Notes under the pieces: generated by a model
The model's database searches: none
Told to the model about the DNA's origin: nothing
What the model saw: only the letters and a program-made list of their open reading frames with translations
From: CAZTAK01 sp964611585
Lineage (GTDB): Bacteria; Pseudomonadota; Alphaproteobacteria; SHVP01
DNA length: 64,000 nt
Direction of reading: 5' to 3'
Assembly: GCA_964611585.1 (NCBI GenBank)
Contig: CAZTAK010000004.1
Location: forward strand, 8,209 to 72,208
Part shown: positions 45,142-53,099 of the stretch, one piece after another
How the letters are laid out: each line of letters begins with the position of its first letter
Numbering within the stretch: the stretch's first letter is position 1
Position numbers and translations under genes: made by a program

Positions 45142-46229
45142 GTTGCTTCCTCGAATCCGGCGGGGACGCGTGAGCCGGGGCCGGTCACCGCCAAAACCTT
45201 AAACAAGAATCCCATTTGCGCGGGATCGGTCAGACGCTCGAGCTCGGCGCGAAGGTCTTGGCCCTCGGCCGCGGTCGCGGATTCCTGCAGCCGCTGGGCC
45301 CGCACCTGAACACCGAGGCGGGTCAGGAATTGCCCCTGCGTTACCGGGCCGTGCGGAATCGCGTGTTGCTCTCGCGCGGCCTGCGCTAAAGCGAAAAAAT
45401 CGACGTAGGCACAAAGATCGGCGTTGCCCGGATCACGGAATACGTCGGAGGTCTTGTGGCGGCGCACTGCCTGTAGCGTCTCGCCAACACGGGGCGCCGT
45501 CTGTCCGTAATCGATGATCAACGCGGCCCCGCCCGATGCCGCCAGCCGGCCGGCAATTTCGGCCATGACCGCGAGACCCGGAGCGCAAACTTCGGCAACG
45601 CTTTCGAGGGGTGCGTCGCGCAGGGCCGCCGGGACGGAAGAGCCGTCCGAAGCCGGCCCCAGCACCAGCCGGAAGCCGGTCCCGTTCGGTGCCGCATCGA
45701 CGAGGCGCTCGTGCCAGCCGTCCCGCATTCGCTGGAACTGGCGGATCGGAAGGGCATCGAAAAACTCGTTGGCAACCAGCAGCATTGGCCGGTGGGGAAG
45801 AGTCGAGGCCGTCTCGCGCCAGGTAACCTCCCGGCCGACCAGCGATTCGGCTTGTTTTTGCTTGAGGACCGGGCTGGTCTCGACGAGATGGATCGAAACC
45901 GAATCGGCGAACGCCGGCACGACGGCAGCCGCCCGAAGGGCATCGGCCATCAGGGTGCCGCGTCCGGGTCCCAGTTCGACAACGGCCACGCCACTCGGGG
46001 CACCCATGTCTTGCCACGCCTGGACCAACCACAGGCCGATCATCTCGCCGAACAACTGACTGATCTCGGGGGCAGTAATGAAATCCCCGTCTGCGCCCAA
46101 GGGGTCTTGGCGCATGTAGTACCCGTATTCCGAATGCCCCAGTGCCTCGGCCATATAGCGCGCAATCGAAATCGGCCCCGACCAGCCGATCAGATCACCA
46201 AGATAGCGGTTCAGGCTACCCGTTCGCAT
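45138..46229 (-). CDS. MidA/NDUFAF7-like SAM-dependent methyltransferase
   Basis: A 363-residue protein of the MidA family, whose mitochondrial member methylates an arginine of complex I subunit NDUFS2. It shows ISIARYMAEALGHSEYGYYMRQDPLGADGDFITAPEISQLFGEMIG (in pieces, GYYMRQDPLG and DFITAPEISQLFGE) and the SAM motif VVELGPGRGTLMADALRAA. The same role for bacterial complex I is plausible. ATG follows the lgt stop with no gap; lgt, midA, pgeF and the lipoprotein gene form one minus-strand series. Confidence 0.92.
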   Translation of the reverse strand: MRTGSLNRYLGDLIGWSGPISIARYMAEALGHSEYGYYMRQDPLGADGDFITAPEISQLFGEMIGLWLVQAWQDMGAPSGVAVVELGPGRGTLMADALRAAAVVPAFADSVSIHLVETSPVLKQKQAESLVGREVTWRETASTLPHRPMLLVANEFFDALPIRQFQRMRDGWHERLVDAAPNGTGFRLVLGPASDGSSVPAALRDAPLESVAEVCAPGLAVMAEIAGRLAASGGAALIIDYGQTAPRVGETLQAVRRHKTSDVFRDPGNADLCAYVDFFALAQAAREQHAIPHGPVTQGQFLTRLGVQVRAQRLQESATAAEGQDLRAELERLTDPAQMGFLFKVLAVTGPGSRVPAGFEEAT

Positions 46230-47051
46230 TCAAGTTCCGGCCTCTGCATGCGGGTGGCGTCGGGTGCGGACGATCAGCCACAGGCCGAACGCCACCAGCG
46301 GCAGCGATAGCAGCTGCCCCATGGTCGCGCCGCCGAGCAGGAAACCGAGATGGGCGTCAGGCTCGCGGAAGAATTCAACGAACAATCGCGCAAGTCCGTA
46401 GCCTGCAATGAAAACACCGGTCAGTGCCCCGGGGCGGGTGCGAATCGAGGTCAGGCGCAGGAGAAGATAGAGGACAACAAAAAGCAGCACCCCCTCCAGG
46501 GCCGCCTCGTACAGCTGACTCGGGTGTCGCGGAACAGCGCCGCCGGTCGGAAACACCATCGCCCACGGCAAGTCACTCGCGCGCCCCCACAACTCGGCAT
46601 TGATGAAGTTGGCAATGCGGCCGAAAAACAGGCCGATCGGAGCGGCGGTGGCGATCATGTCGGCGACGCCGAACGCATTGAGGGTGTACTTGCGGCTGAA
46701 CAGGAGAATGGCCGCCATCACTCCGAGAAGGCCGCCGTGGAACGACATTCCGCCTTGCCAGATGAAAAGGATTTCGAGCGGGTTCTCGAAATAGAACGCC
46801 GGCCGGTAAAAAAGAACGTATCCGAGCCGGCCGCCGAGAATGACACCGATGGTGGCCCAGACGACGAAATCGTCTACCTGCTTGGCGCTCATCGCGGCTC
46901 CGGGCGCCCGCGACTGTCGAAGGATAATGCGCCACCCGAGGATCAGTCCGGCAATGTAGGCGAGCGCATACCAGCGGATATCGATGGGGCCCAGCGAGAC
47001 TGCGACCGGGTCGATTGCGGGAAATGCGAGTACCGGCAAGGCAAAGGACAT
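46230..47051 (-). CDS. lgt: Prolipoprotein diacylglyceryl transferase
   Basis: A 273-residue inner-membrane enzyme that attaches diacylglycerol to the lipobox cysteine of prolipoproteins. It has about seven helices and the signature GRIANFINAELWGR, with GGMSFHGGLLGV and RHPSQLYEAALEG. ATG at 47051 with GGAAAG upstream is chosen; the frame extends further but without a signal. It would process the two lipoproteins of this window. Confidence 0.96.
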   Translation of the reverse strand: MSFALPVLAFPAIDPVAVSLGPIDIRWYALAYIAGLILGWRIILRQSRAPGAAMSAKQVDDFVVWATIGVILGGRLGYVLFYRPAFYFENPLEILFIWQGGMSFHGGLLGVMAAILLFSRKYTLNAFGVADMIATAAPIGLFFGRIANFINAELWGRASDLPWAMVFPTGGAVPRHPSQLYEAALEGVLLFVVLYLLLRLTSIRTRPGALTGVFIAGYGLARLFVEFFREPDAHLGFLLGGATMGQLLSLPLVAFGLWLIVRTRRHPHAEAGT

Positions 47052-47193
47052 CAAATTTCTTTCCGGCCGTCGGGGCCCTGTTGCCGCTAGGCTAGGGGCA
47101 GCCCGGCGCTGCCGCAAGGGGCGGCACCTTGCTTGGCGTCGCCGCGGCGTTCATATTTGCGCACCGTTCCATCCATCAAGAAAAGGGATTGCC

Positions 47194-47517
47194 ATGCAGA
47201 CCGATCACCGCCTTCTCGACGATCTGGCGCGGGTGGCGAGCGGCGCCCTTGGGACCCTGACCGGCGTTCGCGAAGACGTGGAAGCCCGTATTCGGGAGCG
47301 CTTCGAGCGCATACTCGGTGACATGGATATTGTCACGCGGGACGAGTTCGAGGCGGTCAAGGAGATGGCGGCCCGGGCGCGGGCCGAAAACGAGACCCTG
47401 AAAAAACGAATCGAGGCGCTTGAGGCCGCAGCGGCAAAACCCGCGAAGAAATCGGCGCGCGCCAAATCGACGGGACCGAAGGGCGAGACCAAAGAGAACA
47501 ATTCCGACCAACCCTGA
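47194..47517 (+). CDS. ubiK: UbiK-family accessory factor
   Basis: A 107-residue coiled-coil protein of the BMFP/UbiK family, which assists O2-dependent ubiquinone synthesis. It begins MQTDHRLLDDLARVASGALGTLTGVREDVE, with FERILGDMDIVTRDEFEAVKEMAARAR as the amphipathic family core, a heptad-rich middle and a Lys-rich tail. AAGGGA precedes the ATG. A 135-bp repeat copy starts one base after the stop. Confidence 0.9.
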   Translation: MQTDHRLLDDLARVASGALGTLTGVREDVEARIRERFERILGDMDIVTRDEFEAVKEMAARARAENETLKKRIEALEAAAAKPAKKSARAKSTGPKGETKENNSDQP

Positions 47518-47518
47518 C

Positions 47519-47653
47519 CCGGGCGTTCTATGCCGGCGTTCGGACACGACGGATTTGGGTGCAAACGTCGCAACGACTTGAACACGATCGAGAAATTCGC
47601 CTGGCGGCGCGGGCTGACATGGAGCGATCGGTTGCTGGCGTTGCGCTCCTAAC
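47519..47653. repeat. 135-bp dispersed repeat, divergent copy C
   Basis: Aligns over its full length with copies at 19861 and 50329 at roughly 60-65 per cent identity to the latter, with best-kept blocks CGACGGA, CAAACGTCG, TTGAAC and GCCTGGCGGCGCGGGCTGAC. It fills the space between ubiK (stop ends at 47517) and the converging DUF3105 gene, whose TAG stop (47651-47649) lies in its right end. The terminal inverted repeat is decayed. Confidence 0.6.
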
Positions 47654-48329
47654 GCACCGGGTTCTCCGGTCCCCGGCCGCGGAATCGGTCGGTAGACGCC
47701 GCCCCCGTGGCGGCATTGAAGTTGTCGAGTCGCAACACCCGCTGCCACGCCGTCAACACCAGACCCTCGCCCAGGCCCGACTTGCGGGTCACGACGACGC
47801 CACTGAAGGGCCCCCGGAACAGGGCGGACCACTCCCGCAACATTTCGAGATCGGCGGTCGCAAGCTGGTCGAAATAGATTACGATCAGGCCGTGTTCTAG
47901 CGAATGAACCGGCTGGGTCGGAGGCATCTCTTCATCGTAAAATCCGGCATTGATTGAAACCGGATCGTGCGGGCCTGAAGTGGGAAATTCCGCGGGGTAG
48001 CGGAAGGACTGCCCGCGCGCGAGGTGATCCCGGCCCGCGTTCGGCAAGGTCTGGACCTGGTCAAGCGCACCTTGCCCGGCGGCAACCAGAGAATCGAACT
48101 CGGCGGTGGTGGTGCGCGAGGACCACCAAGTCCACCCGCCCCATAAAACCAGAAGTCCGACCACGGCAAGGGCGGCGACCTCCCAGCGTTTCAGCGGCCG
48201 CCGACGTTTTGCCGAGGGCGCCGGGGTGGCGGAACGGGTCGCACCGCGCGGCGGCGCCGAAGGGGTCCCGCCCGCTTTGGCTGGGTTTCCGGATTTCTGA
48301 CGGTGGTGGCGGCTACTTCTTCTTGCCAT
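47649..48329 (-). CDS. DUF3105 domain-containing membrane protein
   Basis: A 226-residue protein with a basic, low-complexity N-terminal stretch, one membrane helix (WEVAALAVVGLLVLWGGWTWW, about residues 47-67) and a periplasmic DUF3105 domain: the conserved NAGFYDEEMPPTQPVHSLEHGLIVIYF block (in pieces NAGFYDEEMPPTQ and HSLEHGLIVIYF) defines the family. Function unknown. ATG at 48329 removes 56 implausible residues of the longer frame. Its stop codon lies within repeat copy C. Confidence 0.85.
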   Translation of the reverse strand: MARRSSRHHRQKSGNPAKAGGTPSAPPRGATRSATPAPSAKRRRPLKRWEVAALAVVGLLVLWGGWTWWSSRTTTAEFDSLVAAGQGALDQVQTLPNAGRDHLARGQSFRYPAEFPTSGPHDPVSINAGFYDEEMPPTQPVHSLEHGLIVIYFDQLATADLEMLREWSALFRGPFSGVVVTRKSGLGEGLVLTAWQRVLRLDNFNAATGAASTDRFRGRGPENPVR

Positions 48330-48641
48330 GGGACCGGGGCTCCAGCTAATGGGGCCGCGCCCTGCCAGACTGCGGCGGCGGCGAAAACCCGCCCCCTGTG
48401 ACGGTGTCGTGAGAGGAATGGGGCAACGGCCGGTCGGACCCGGCGGCCTCGGTCGATAATGAAATGGCTGCTTGCACCCAAATCGCGAATTTGGCAATTT
48501 ACATGGTATGGTGGTTTGTAGCGGTGGTACCTACTATATATCGTGGTTTCCGGGTGCGGTAACCGGGGAATCCATGACGGGCTCGCCCAAGCCCGATCCG
48601 GTGTCGGGCGCCAGATTTTCCCGTTTCTGCAGGAGGCGACG
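48330..48641. promoter_or_regulatory. Divergent intergenic region with inverted repeats
   Basis: 312 bases between DUF3105 (minus) and ybjN (plus). The centre is AT-richer and holds CCAAAT-CGCGA-ATTTGG (48478-48494), a possible operator, followed by AATTTACATGG and TACTATATATC, which could belong to a promoter, though no well-spaced -35/-10 pair was found. The ybjN leader contains CCCGA/TCGGG hairpins near 48596-48612. Otherwise nothing is seen. Confidence 0.35.
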
Positions 48642-49145
48642 ATGAGGGGCCTGACCGAATCTGTACCGGAGGTCCATGCCAATCCGCTCGATCTCGTCGA
48701 GCAAATCGTGGCCGCCAATCAATGGCCGTTCGAGCGATATTCCGACACCGAGATGAACGTCGGCGTCGAAGGCAGCTGGACGCGCTATCACCTCTGGTTC
48801 GCGTGGCGTCACGATTACGAGGCGCTCCAGTTTTCCTGCGCCTTTGATCTCAAAGTACCGCTCCAGAAGATGACGCCGGTTCACTCGCTTCTGGCGCTGA
48901 TCAACGAAAAGATGTGGTTCGGCCATTTCGATGTGTGGGCCGAAAAAGGTCTATTGATGTTCCGCCACGCGCTCTTGTATCGCGATGGGGCCGAGGCGAC
49001 GGCGGGTCAACTCGAAGATTTGGTCGAGATCGCGTTGCAGGAGTGCGAGCGATTCTTTCCCGCGGTGCAATTCGTACTGTGGGGCGGCAAGCAACCGGCC
49101 GAGGCAATGGCAGCGGCGATGCTGGAGACCGAGGGGGAAGCCTGA
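48642..49145 (+). CDS. YbjN domain-containing protein
   Basis: A 167-residue type III secretion chaperone-like fold protein of the YbjN family. NPLDLVEQIVAANQWPFERYSDTEMNVGVEGSW (in pieces QIVAANQWPFERYS and EMNVGVEGSW) and the helix QLEDLVEIALQECERFFPAVQFVLWGG (as LVEIALQECERFFPA) match alphaproteobacterial members. Role unknown; E. coli YbjN affects motility and stress. ATG at 48642 is well supported by AGGAGG. proC follows after 14 bases. Confidence 0.9.
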   Translation: MRGLTESVPEVHANPLDLVEQIVAANQWPFERYSDTEMNVGVEGSWTRYHLWFAWRHDYEALQFSCAFDLKVPLQKMTPVHSLLALINEKMWFGHFDVWAEKGLLMFRHALLYRDGAEATAGQLEDLVEIALQECERFFPAVQFVLWGGKQPAEAMAAAMLETEGEA

Positions 49146-49159
49146 TCGAATCCGAATCT

Positions 49160-49972
49160 ATGTCGGGGCCGCTGCTGCTGGTCGGTTGCGGAAAAATGGG
49201 AACCGCACTGCTGCAAGGATGGCTGGATCACGGTCTCGCCCGTGACCAAATCACGGTGATCGATCCAGCCAAAGAGGCGGTACAAACTGCGGCGAGCCTG
49301 GGCCTGCGCATCCTGACCGGCCCCGAGCTTCTCGACCCGGCCTACCGCCCGCGGGTAGTGGTGCTGGCGGTCAAACCGCAGATTATGGATCTGGCGGCAC
49401 CAGCCTATGAGTCCACGGTCGCGGGTGGCGCGCTGGCGTTGTCGATCGCGGCCGGCACGCCGATCCGGTATTTCGAGGCTTCTTTCGGGAAGGACGCGCA
49501 AATCGTCCGGGCGATGCCGAACATGCCGGCCTCCATCGGCCGCGGCATGAGCGTTCTGTGCGCCAACGCCAACGCGACCGACGATAATTGCGGCCTCGCA
49601 ACCGGCCTTCTGTCTGCGGTCGGCGAGACCGCCTGGATTACCGACGAGGCGCTGATGGATGCGGTCACTGCGACCTCGGGAAGCGGGCCGGCTTATGTGT
49701 TCCTGCTGATCGAATGTTTGGCCGAAGCGGCAGTGGTGGCCGGTCTTCCGGCCGATCTGGCCGACAAGCTGGCGCGGGCAACGGTTGCAGGTGCTGCCGA
49801 ACTCAGTGCCCGCAGCGACCTGCCGCCATCGGTGCTGCGCGAGAACGTCGCCGCTCCGGGGGGCACGACCGAGGCGGCGCTGAAGGTGCTGATGAACCCC
49901 GATGGATTACAGTCGTTGCTGAGCCGCGCCGTGGCCGAGGCGGCGGCGCGCTCGCGCGAACTGGCAGGTTAG
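49160..49972 (+). CDS. proC: Pyrroline-5-carboxylate reductase
   Basis: A 270-residue enzyme making proline from pyrroline-5-carboxylate with NAD(P)H. It has GCGKMGTALLQGWLDHG at the nucleotide site, VVVLAVKPQIM, AMPNMPASIGRGMSVL and the C-terminal substrate block TATSGSGPAYVFLLIECL and NVAAPGGTTEAALKVL. It lies between ybjN and csaA on the same strand. Confidence 0.95.
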   Translation: MSGPLLLVGCGKMGTALLQGWLDHGLARDQITVIDPAKEAVQTAASLGLRILTGPELLDPAYRPRVVVLAVKPQIMDLAAPAYESTVAGGALALSIAAGTPIRYFEASFGKDAQIVRAMPNMPASIGRGMSVLCANANATDDNCGLATGLLSAVGETAWITDEALMDAVTATSGSGPAYVFLLIECLAEAAVVAGLPADLADKLARATVAGAAELSARSDLPPSVLRENVAAPGGTTEAALKVLMNPDGLQSLLSRAVAEAAARSRELAG

Positions 49973-49976
49973 GACG

Positions 49977-50321
49977 ATGAGCTCGGGCGCGACGACTTTT
50001 GAAACCTTCCGAAAGATCGATATCCGCGCCGGCACCGTTACCCGGGTCGAGAAATTTCCCGAGGCGCGCACGCCGGCCTACAAGTTGTTCATCGATTTCG
50101 GCCCGGACATCGGATCGCTGAGGTCCTCAGCCCAGATCACCGAGTACTACGGGCCGGACGGGTTGACCGGCCGCCAGATTGCGGCGGTGGTCAACATTCC
50201 GCCGCGTCGGATCGGCGCGTTTTTGTCGGAGGTGCTGGTGCTCGGGTTTCCCGATTCGCAAGGCCGCGTTGTGCTGGTCGAACCCGAGCGTCCCGTCCCC
50301 AACGGTGCCAGGTTGTTCTGA
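49977..50321 (+). CDS. csaA: CsaA-like tRNA-binding domain protein
   Basis: A 114-residue OB-fold protein of the CsaA group: FRKIDIRAGTVTRVEKFPEARTPAYKLFIDFG (in pieces DIRAGTVTRVEKFPEAR) and QIAAVVNIPPRRIGAFLSEVLVLGF are diagnostic. CsaA has chaperone-like, export-related activity in Bacillus. It begins five bases after proC. The 135-bp repeat copy B starts seven bases after the stop. Confidence 0.93.
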   Translation: MSSGATTFETFRKIDIRAGTVTRVEKFPEARTPAYKLFIDFGPDIGSLRSSAQITEYYGPDGLTGRQIAAVVNIPPRRIGAFLSEVLVLGFPDSQGRVVLVEPERPVPNGARLF

Positions 50322-50328
50322 GCGGTTC

Positions 50329-50463
50329 CTAGTGGCTCAATTCCGACATTTGGTCGCGACGGAAATGAGACCAAACGTCGAAACGAATTGAACGCAACCA
50401 ACAAGATGGCCTGGGGGCGCGGGCTGACTTCGAGAGAACGAAATGTCAGAGTCGCTCCACTAG
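50329..50463. repeat. 135-bp dispersed repeat with terminal inverted repeats, copy B
   Basis: The best-formed copy. It starts CTAGTGG...CGACATTT and ends AAATGTCAG...CCACTAG; 18 of the 23 terminal bases pair as an inverted repeat. It aligns without gaps to 19861-19995 with about 102 of 135 identical bases. It fills the space between csaA and the converging histidine kinase gene, whose TAG stop (50462-50460) is read from its right CTAG. No ORF lies within it. Confidence 0.78.
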
Positions 50464-51785
50464 ACCGGCAGCCGGATTCGTGCACGCAACCCGCCGAGCG
50501 GCCCATCCTCGAGCGTGAGGTCACCGCCGTGGCCGCGGGCAATGTCGCGCGCAATCGTGAGGCCGAGGCCGACACCGCCGGTTTCCGGATTTCGCGCAAC
50601 GTCGAGCCGCGAGAAGGGGCGAAAGGCCTCTTCGCGCTTGTCGACGGGAATGCCGGGGCCGGAGTCGTCGATTACGATCTCGACTGAATCCGGATCGCGG
50701 CGGGCGTTGACCGTAATCGTGCCGCCGGCGGCCACTGCATAGCGAATCGCATTGTCGACCAGATTGGTAAGGCAGCGCTTGATTGCGTTGGGGCGCAGCG
50801 GCAGTCGAAGGTCGCCCGACAGGTCCAGCGAGATAGTCCGGCCCTGACGTTTGGCATCGTCGATGACGCTCTCCAGAACGCCGCGCAGATCGGTCGCAAC
50901 TGGTGGCTCGGCATCCTGGCCTCGAGCAAAATCGAGATACCCCTCGACCATGGTTTCCATATCGCGAACATCGGATTTTAGGTCGCCGACTTCAGTCTCG
51001 GCGCCAAGAATTTCCAACTGCAGCTTCATCCGCGTTAACGGCGTACGGAGGTCGTGCGAGACGCCCGCCAGCATTTCGGTGCGTTGGGTCATCTGCGCGT
51101 TCATGCGCTCGCGCATTAGCGTGAATGCGCGCGCCGCTTGGCGGATCTCGGTCGCGCCGGCCGGTTTCACCGGCCCCAGGTCGTGGCCCTTGCCGAAGGC
51201 GTCGGCGGCGCGCGCCAACGCACGAATCGGGCGCATCTGATTGCGCAAGAACAAGATCGCCACTGCCAGAAGAATCAGCGACGTCCCCACCATCCACAAG
51301 ACGAAAATGGTCGTCGTGGTGCTGTCGAGGCGCTTTCGCTGGGTGACGACGTGGAGCACACCGTCCTGGACCTGCACCCGGACCTCGACCCTACCGTCGG
51401 CGCGCTGGGTGTCGATCACGAATGGCCGGAACAGGCGTTCTTCCAGTGCCTGGGTCAGCATCCGGTCGAGAATGCTGTGCCCCGGCGCGCCACTCGAGTC
51501 CGCCGCGTCGAGCATCTCCCCCGGTCTAAGGTCGACGTCCATGGCGAAATGGGTACGCGCCAGGCTCAGAACACGCGTCTGCGCCGCTTCGTCCGGGACC
51601 TCACGCAAGGACTGGATAACCATCGAAATATCGCCCGCAAAGCCGAGCGCGAGCCGGCGGGTGACGGTGTCCCAGTGGCGCTCGTAAAACACATAGGCGA
51701 GGACGAGCTGCAGCACCACGACAGGCGTGACCAGAATCAACAGCGACCGTCCGAACAGGCTGCGCGGCATCATTCGTTTCAGCAT
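50460..51785 (-). CDS. EnvZ-like sensor histidine kinase
   Basis: A 441-residue inner-membrane kinase: helix 1 at about residues 11-33, a periplasmic sensor of some 130 residues, helix 2 (FVLWMVGTSLILLAVAILFL), a HAMP domain, the H-box GVSHDLRTPLTRMKLQLE and the ATPase blocks LVDNAIRYA, DSGPGIP and GGVGLGLTIARDIA. It phosphorylates the OmpR-like regulator encoded 38 bases upstream. ATG at 51785 removes an unlikely 24-residue extension. The stop codon lies in repeat copy B. The signal is unknown; the layout recalls EnvZ. Confidence 0.93.
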   Translation of the reverse strand: MLKRMMPRSLFGRSLLILVTPVVVLQLVLAYVFYERHWDTVTRRLALGFAGDISMVIQSLREVPDEAAQTRVLSLARTHFAMDVDLRPGEMLDAADSSGAPGHSILDRMLTQALEERLFRPFVIDTQRADGRVEVRVQVQDGVLHVVTQRKRLDSTTTTIFVLWMVGTSLILLAVAILFLRNQMRPIRALARAADAFGKGHDLGPVKPAGATEIRQAARAFTLMRERMNAQMTQRTEMLAGVSHDLRTPLTRMKLQLEILGAETEVGDLKSDVRDMETMVEGYLDFARGQDAEPPVATDLRGVLESVIDDAKRQGRTISLDLSGDLRLPLRPNAIKRCLTNLVDNAIRYAVAAGGTITVNARRDPDSVEIVIDDSGPGIPVDKREEAFRPFSRLDVARNPETGGVGLGLTIARDIARGHGGDLTLEDGPLGGLRARIRLPV

Positions 51786-51823
51786 CGGTCCGTATCCGCC
51801 TCTGGCCCTGTGATGAAGATCGC

Positions 51824-52501
51824 CTAGTCCGGGTTCAAAATGTACCCCTCGCCCCATACCGTTTGCAGGTAGCGTGGAGCTTTGGGGTCGGGTTCGATCT
51901 TGCGGCGCAGCCGTGTCACCTGCACATCGATGCTGCGTTCGTTGACTCCACCGCTACGTTCGCACAGTTCAAGACGCGAAATCGTGGCGCCCGGTTTGCG
52001 GGCGAAAATCGTCAGCAGCGAGGCCTCGGCGGAGGTCAGCCGGACCGGACGTTCGTCGCGCCGCAATTCCATGCGCGCGATGTCGAAATAACAGTTGCCC
52101 AGGAAAACCCCCGCAGGGACTTCGTCCTTGTGGCTTCGGCGCAGAATCGATCCGACGCGCAGCAAAAGTTCACGCGGTTCGAAAGGCTTGGCGAGATAAT
52201 CGTCGGCGCCCGTTTCGAGGCCGGTGATCCGGTCTTCCGGTTCGCCGCGGGCGGTCAATAGCAGGATCGGGACATTGCCGCGCCGGCGCAGAGCGCGCGT
52301 GAGTTCGAAGCCGTCTTCACCCGGCATCATGACGTCGAGAACGATCAGGTCGAATTCCAATCCCGCCATCTTGCGGCGCGCCTCGGCTGCATCGGCAGCG
52401 GCGGTGACGTTGTATTGGTGATCGCGCAGGTACTGGGTCAGCAGGTCGCGAATCCGTCCATCATCGTCGACAACCAGAATGTGGGGTCGCTCGGTGTCCA
52501 T
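51824..52501 (-). CDS. OmpR-family response regulator
   Basis: A 225-residue two-domain regulator. The receiver has ILVVDDDGRIRDLL, the phospho-acceptor aspartate in DLIVLDVMMPGEDG and LAKPFEP. The C-terminal winged helix has RLTSAEASLLTIFARKPG and RSIDVQVTRLRRKIEPDPKAPRYLQTVWGEGYIL (as RSIDVQVTRLRRKIE). It precedes the histidine kinase gene, and the marR gene is upstream on the same strand. Confidence 0.95.
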   Translation of the reverse strand: MDTERPHILVVDDDGRIRDLLTQYLRDHQYNVTAAADAAEARRKMAGLEFDLIVLDVMMPGEDGFELTRALRRRGNVPILLLTARGEPEDRITGLETGADDYLAKPFEPRELLLRVGSILRRSHKDEVPAGVFLGNCYFDIARMELRRDERPVRLTSAEASLLTIFARKPGATISRLELCERSGGVNERSIDVQVTRLRRKIEPDPKAPRYLQTVWGEGYILNPD

Positions 52502-52525
52502 GCCACCTCGGCGGCGCGACCGCCC

Positions 52526-53020
52526 TCACTCGTCCTCGATCGACCGCAGGACGGCGTCGCGGTCCTTCCGGTCGATCAGACCCAGGAGCACCTTTCGGTA
52601 GCCCTCAACAGCGGCACCGCCAGCGTCGCGGTAGGCGCGTGCGACCCGGGCCCGTTGCGGCTCCGACACCCGCTTTTCCAGTTCGACTCCGGCCGGCGTC
52701 AGGTGCAATAGCCGCTGGCGCCGATCGCGGGTGCCCTGGCGTTGGATCACGAAATCGCGTTCGATCAACTGGCTCAGCACCCGGCTCAGGCTCTGTTTGG
52801 TGATGCGCAGGATCCCCAGCAGTTCCGCCACCGAGATTCCCGGGTTGCGGCCGATGAAATGGATTGCCCGGTGATGGGCGCGGCCGAAACTGTACTCGTT
52901 GAGGATGGCGTCGGGATCGCTGGTGAAGTCGCGGTAGGCGTAGAAAAGAAGCTCGATCCCTTGGCGCAACTCCTCGTCGGTGAGGAACAGCGGATTAATA
53001 CCAGATTTTACGTCAACCAT
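52526..53020 (-). CDS. MarR-family transcriptional regulator
   Basis: A 164-residue winged-helix regulator. NPGISVAELLGILRITKQSLSRVLSQLIERDFVIQRQGTRDRRQRLLHLTPAGVELE is the DNA-binding region, seen as SVAELLGILRITKQSLSRVL and RDRRQRLLHLTPAG. It diverges from ilvE with only 79 bases between. Its ATG lies in the centre of the palindrome GTCAAC-cat-GTTGAC, and no ribosome site precedes it, suggesting a leaderless or nearly leaderless message and autoregulation. Confidence 0.92.
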   Translation of the reverse strand: MVDVKSGINPLFLTDEELRQGIELLFYAYRDFTSDPDAILNEYSFGRAHHRAIHFIGRNPGISVAELLGILRITKQSLSRVLSQLIERDFVIQRQGTRDRRQRLLHLTPAGVELEKRVSEPQRARVARAYRDAGGAAVEGYRKVLLGLIDRKDRDAVLRSIEDE

Positions 53021-53056
53021 GTTGACATATATTGCTCATATTGTTACCTTGAGCAA
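53012..53056. promoter_or_regulatory. marR-ilvE divergent control region
   Basis: Two inverted repeats abut: GTCAAC-cat-GTTGAC (53012-53026) and TTGCTCA-11-TGAGCAA (53032-53056). A consensus -35 TTGACA (53022-53027) for ilvE is followed 17 bases later by TACCTT (53045-53050). On the minus strand TTGCTC (53056-53051) and AATATA (53033-53028) form a 17-base-spaced promoter for marR, predicted to start at about 53021, right before its ATG. Both palindromes overlap both promoters. Confidence 0.6.
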
Positions 53057-53099
53057 GCCAATAACGAAATTTCTTTGCTTTTTTTCGGGACGCCACGCA

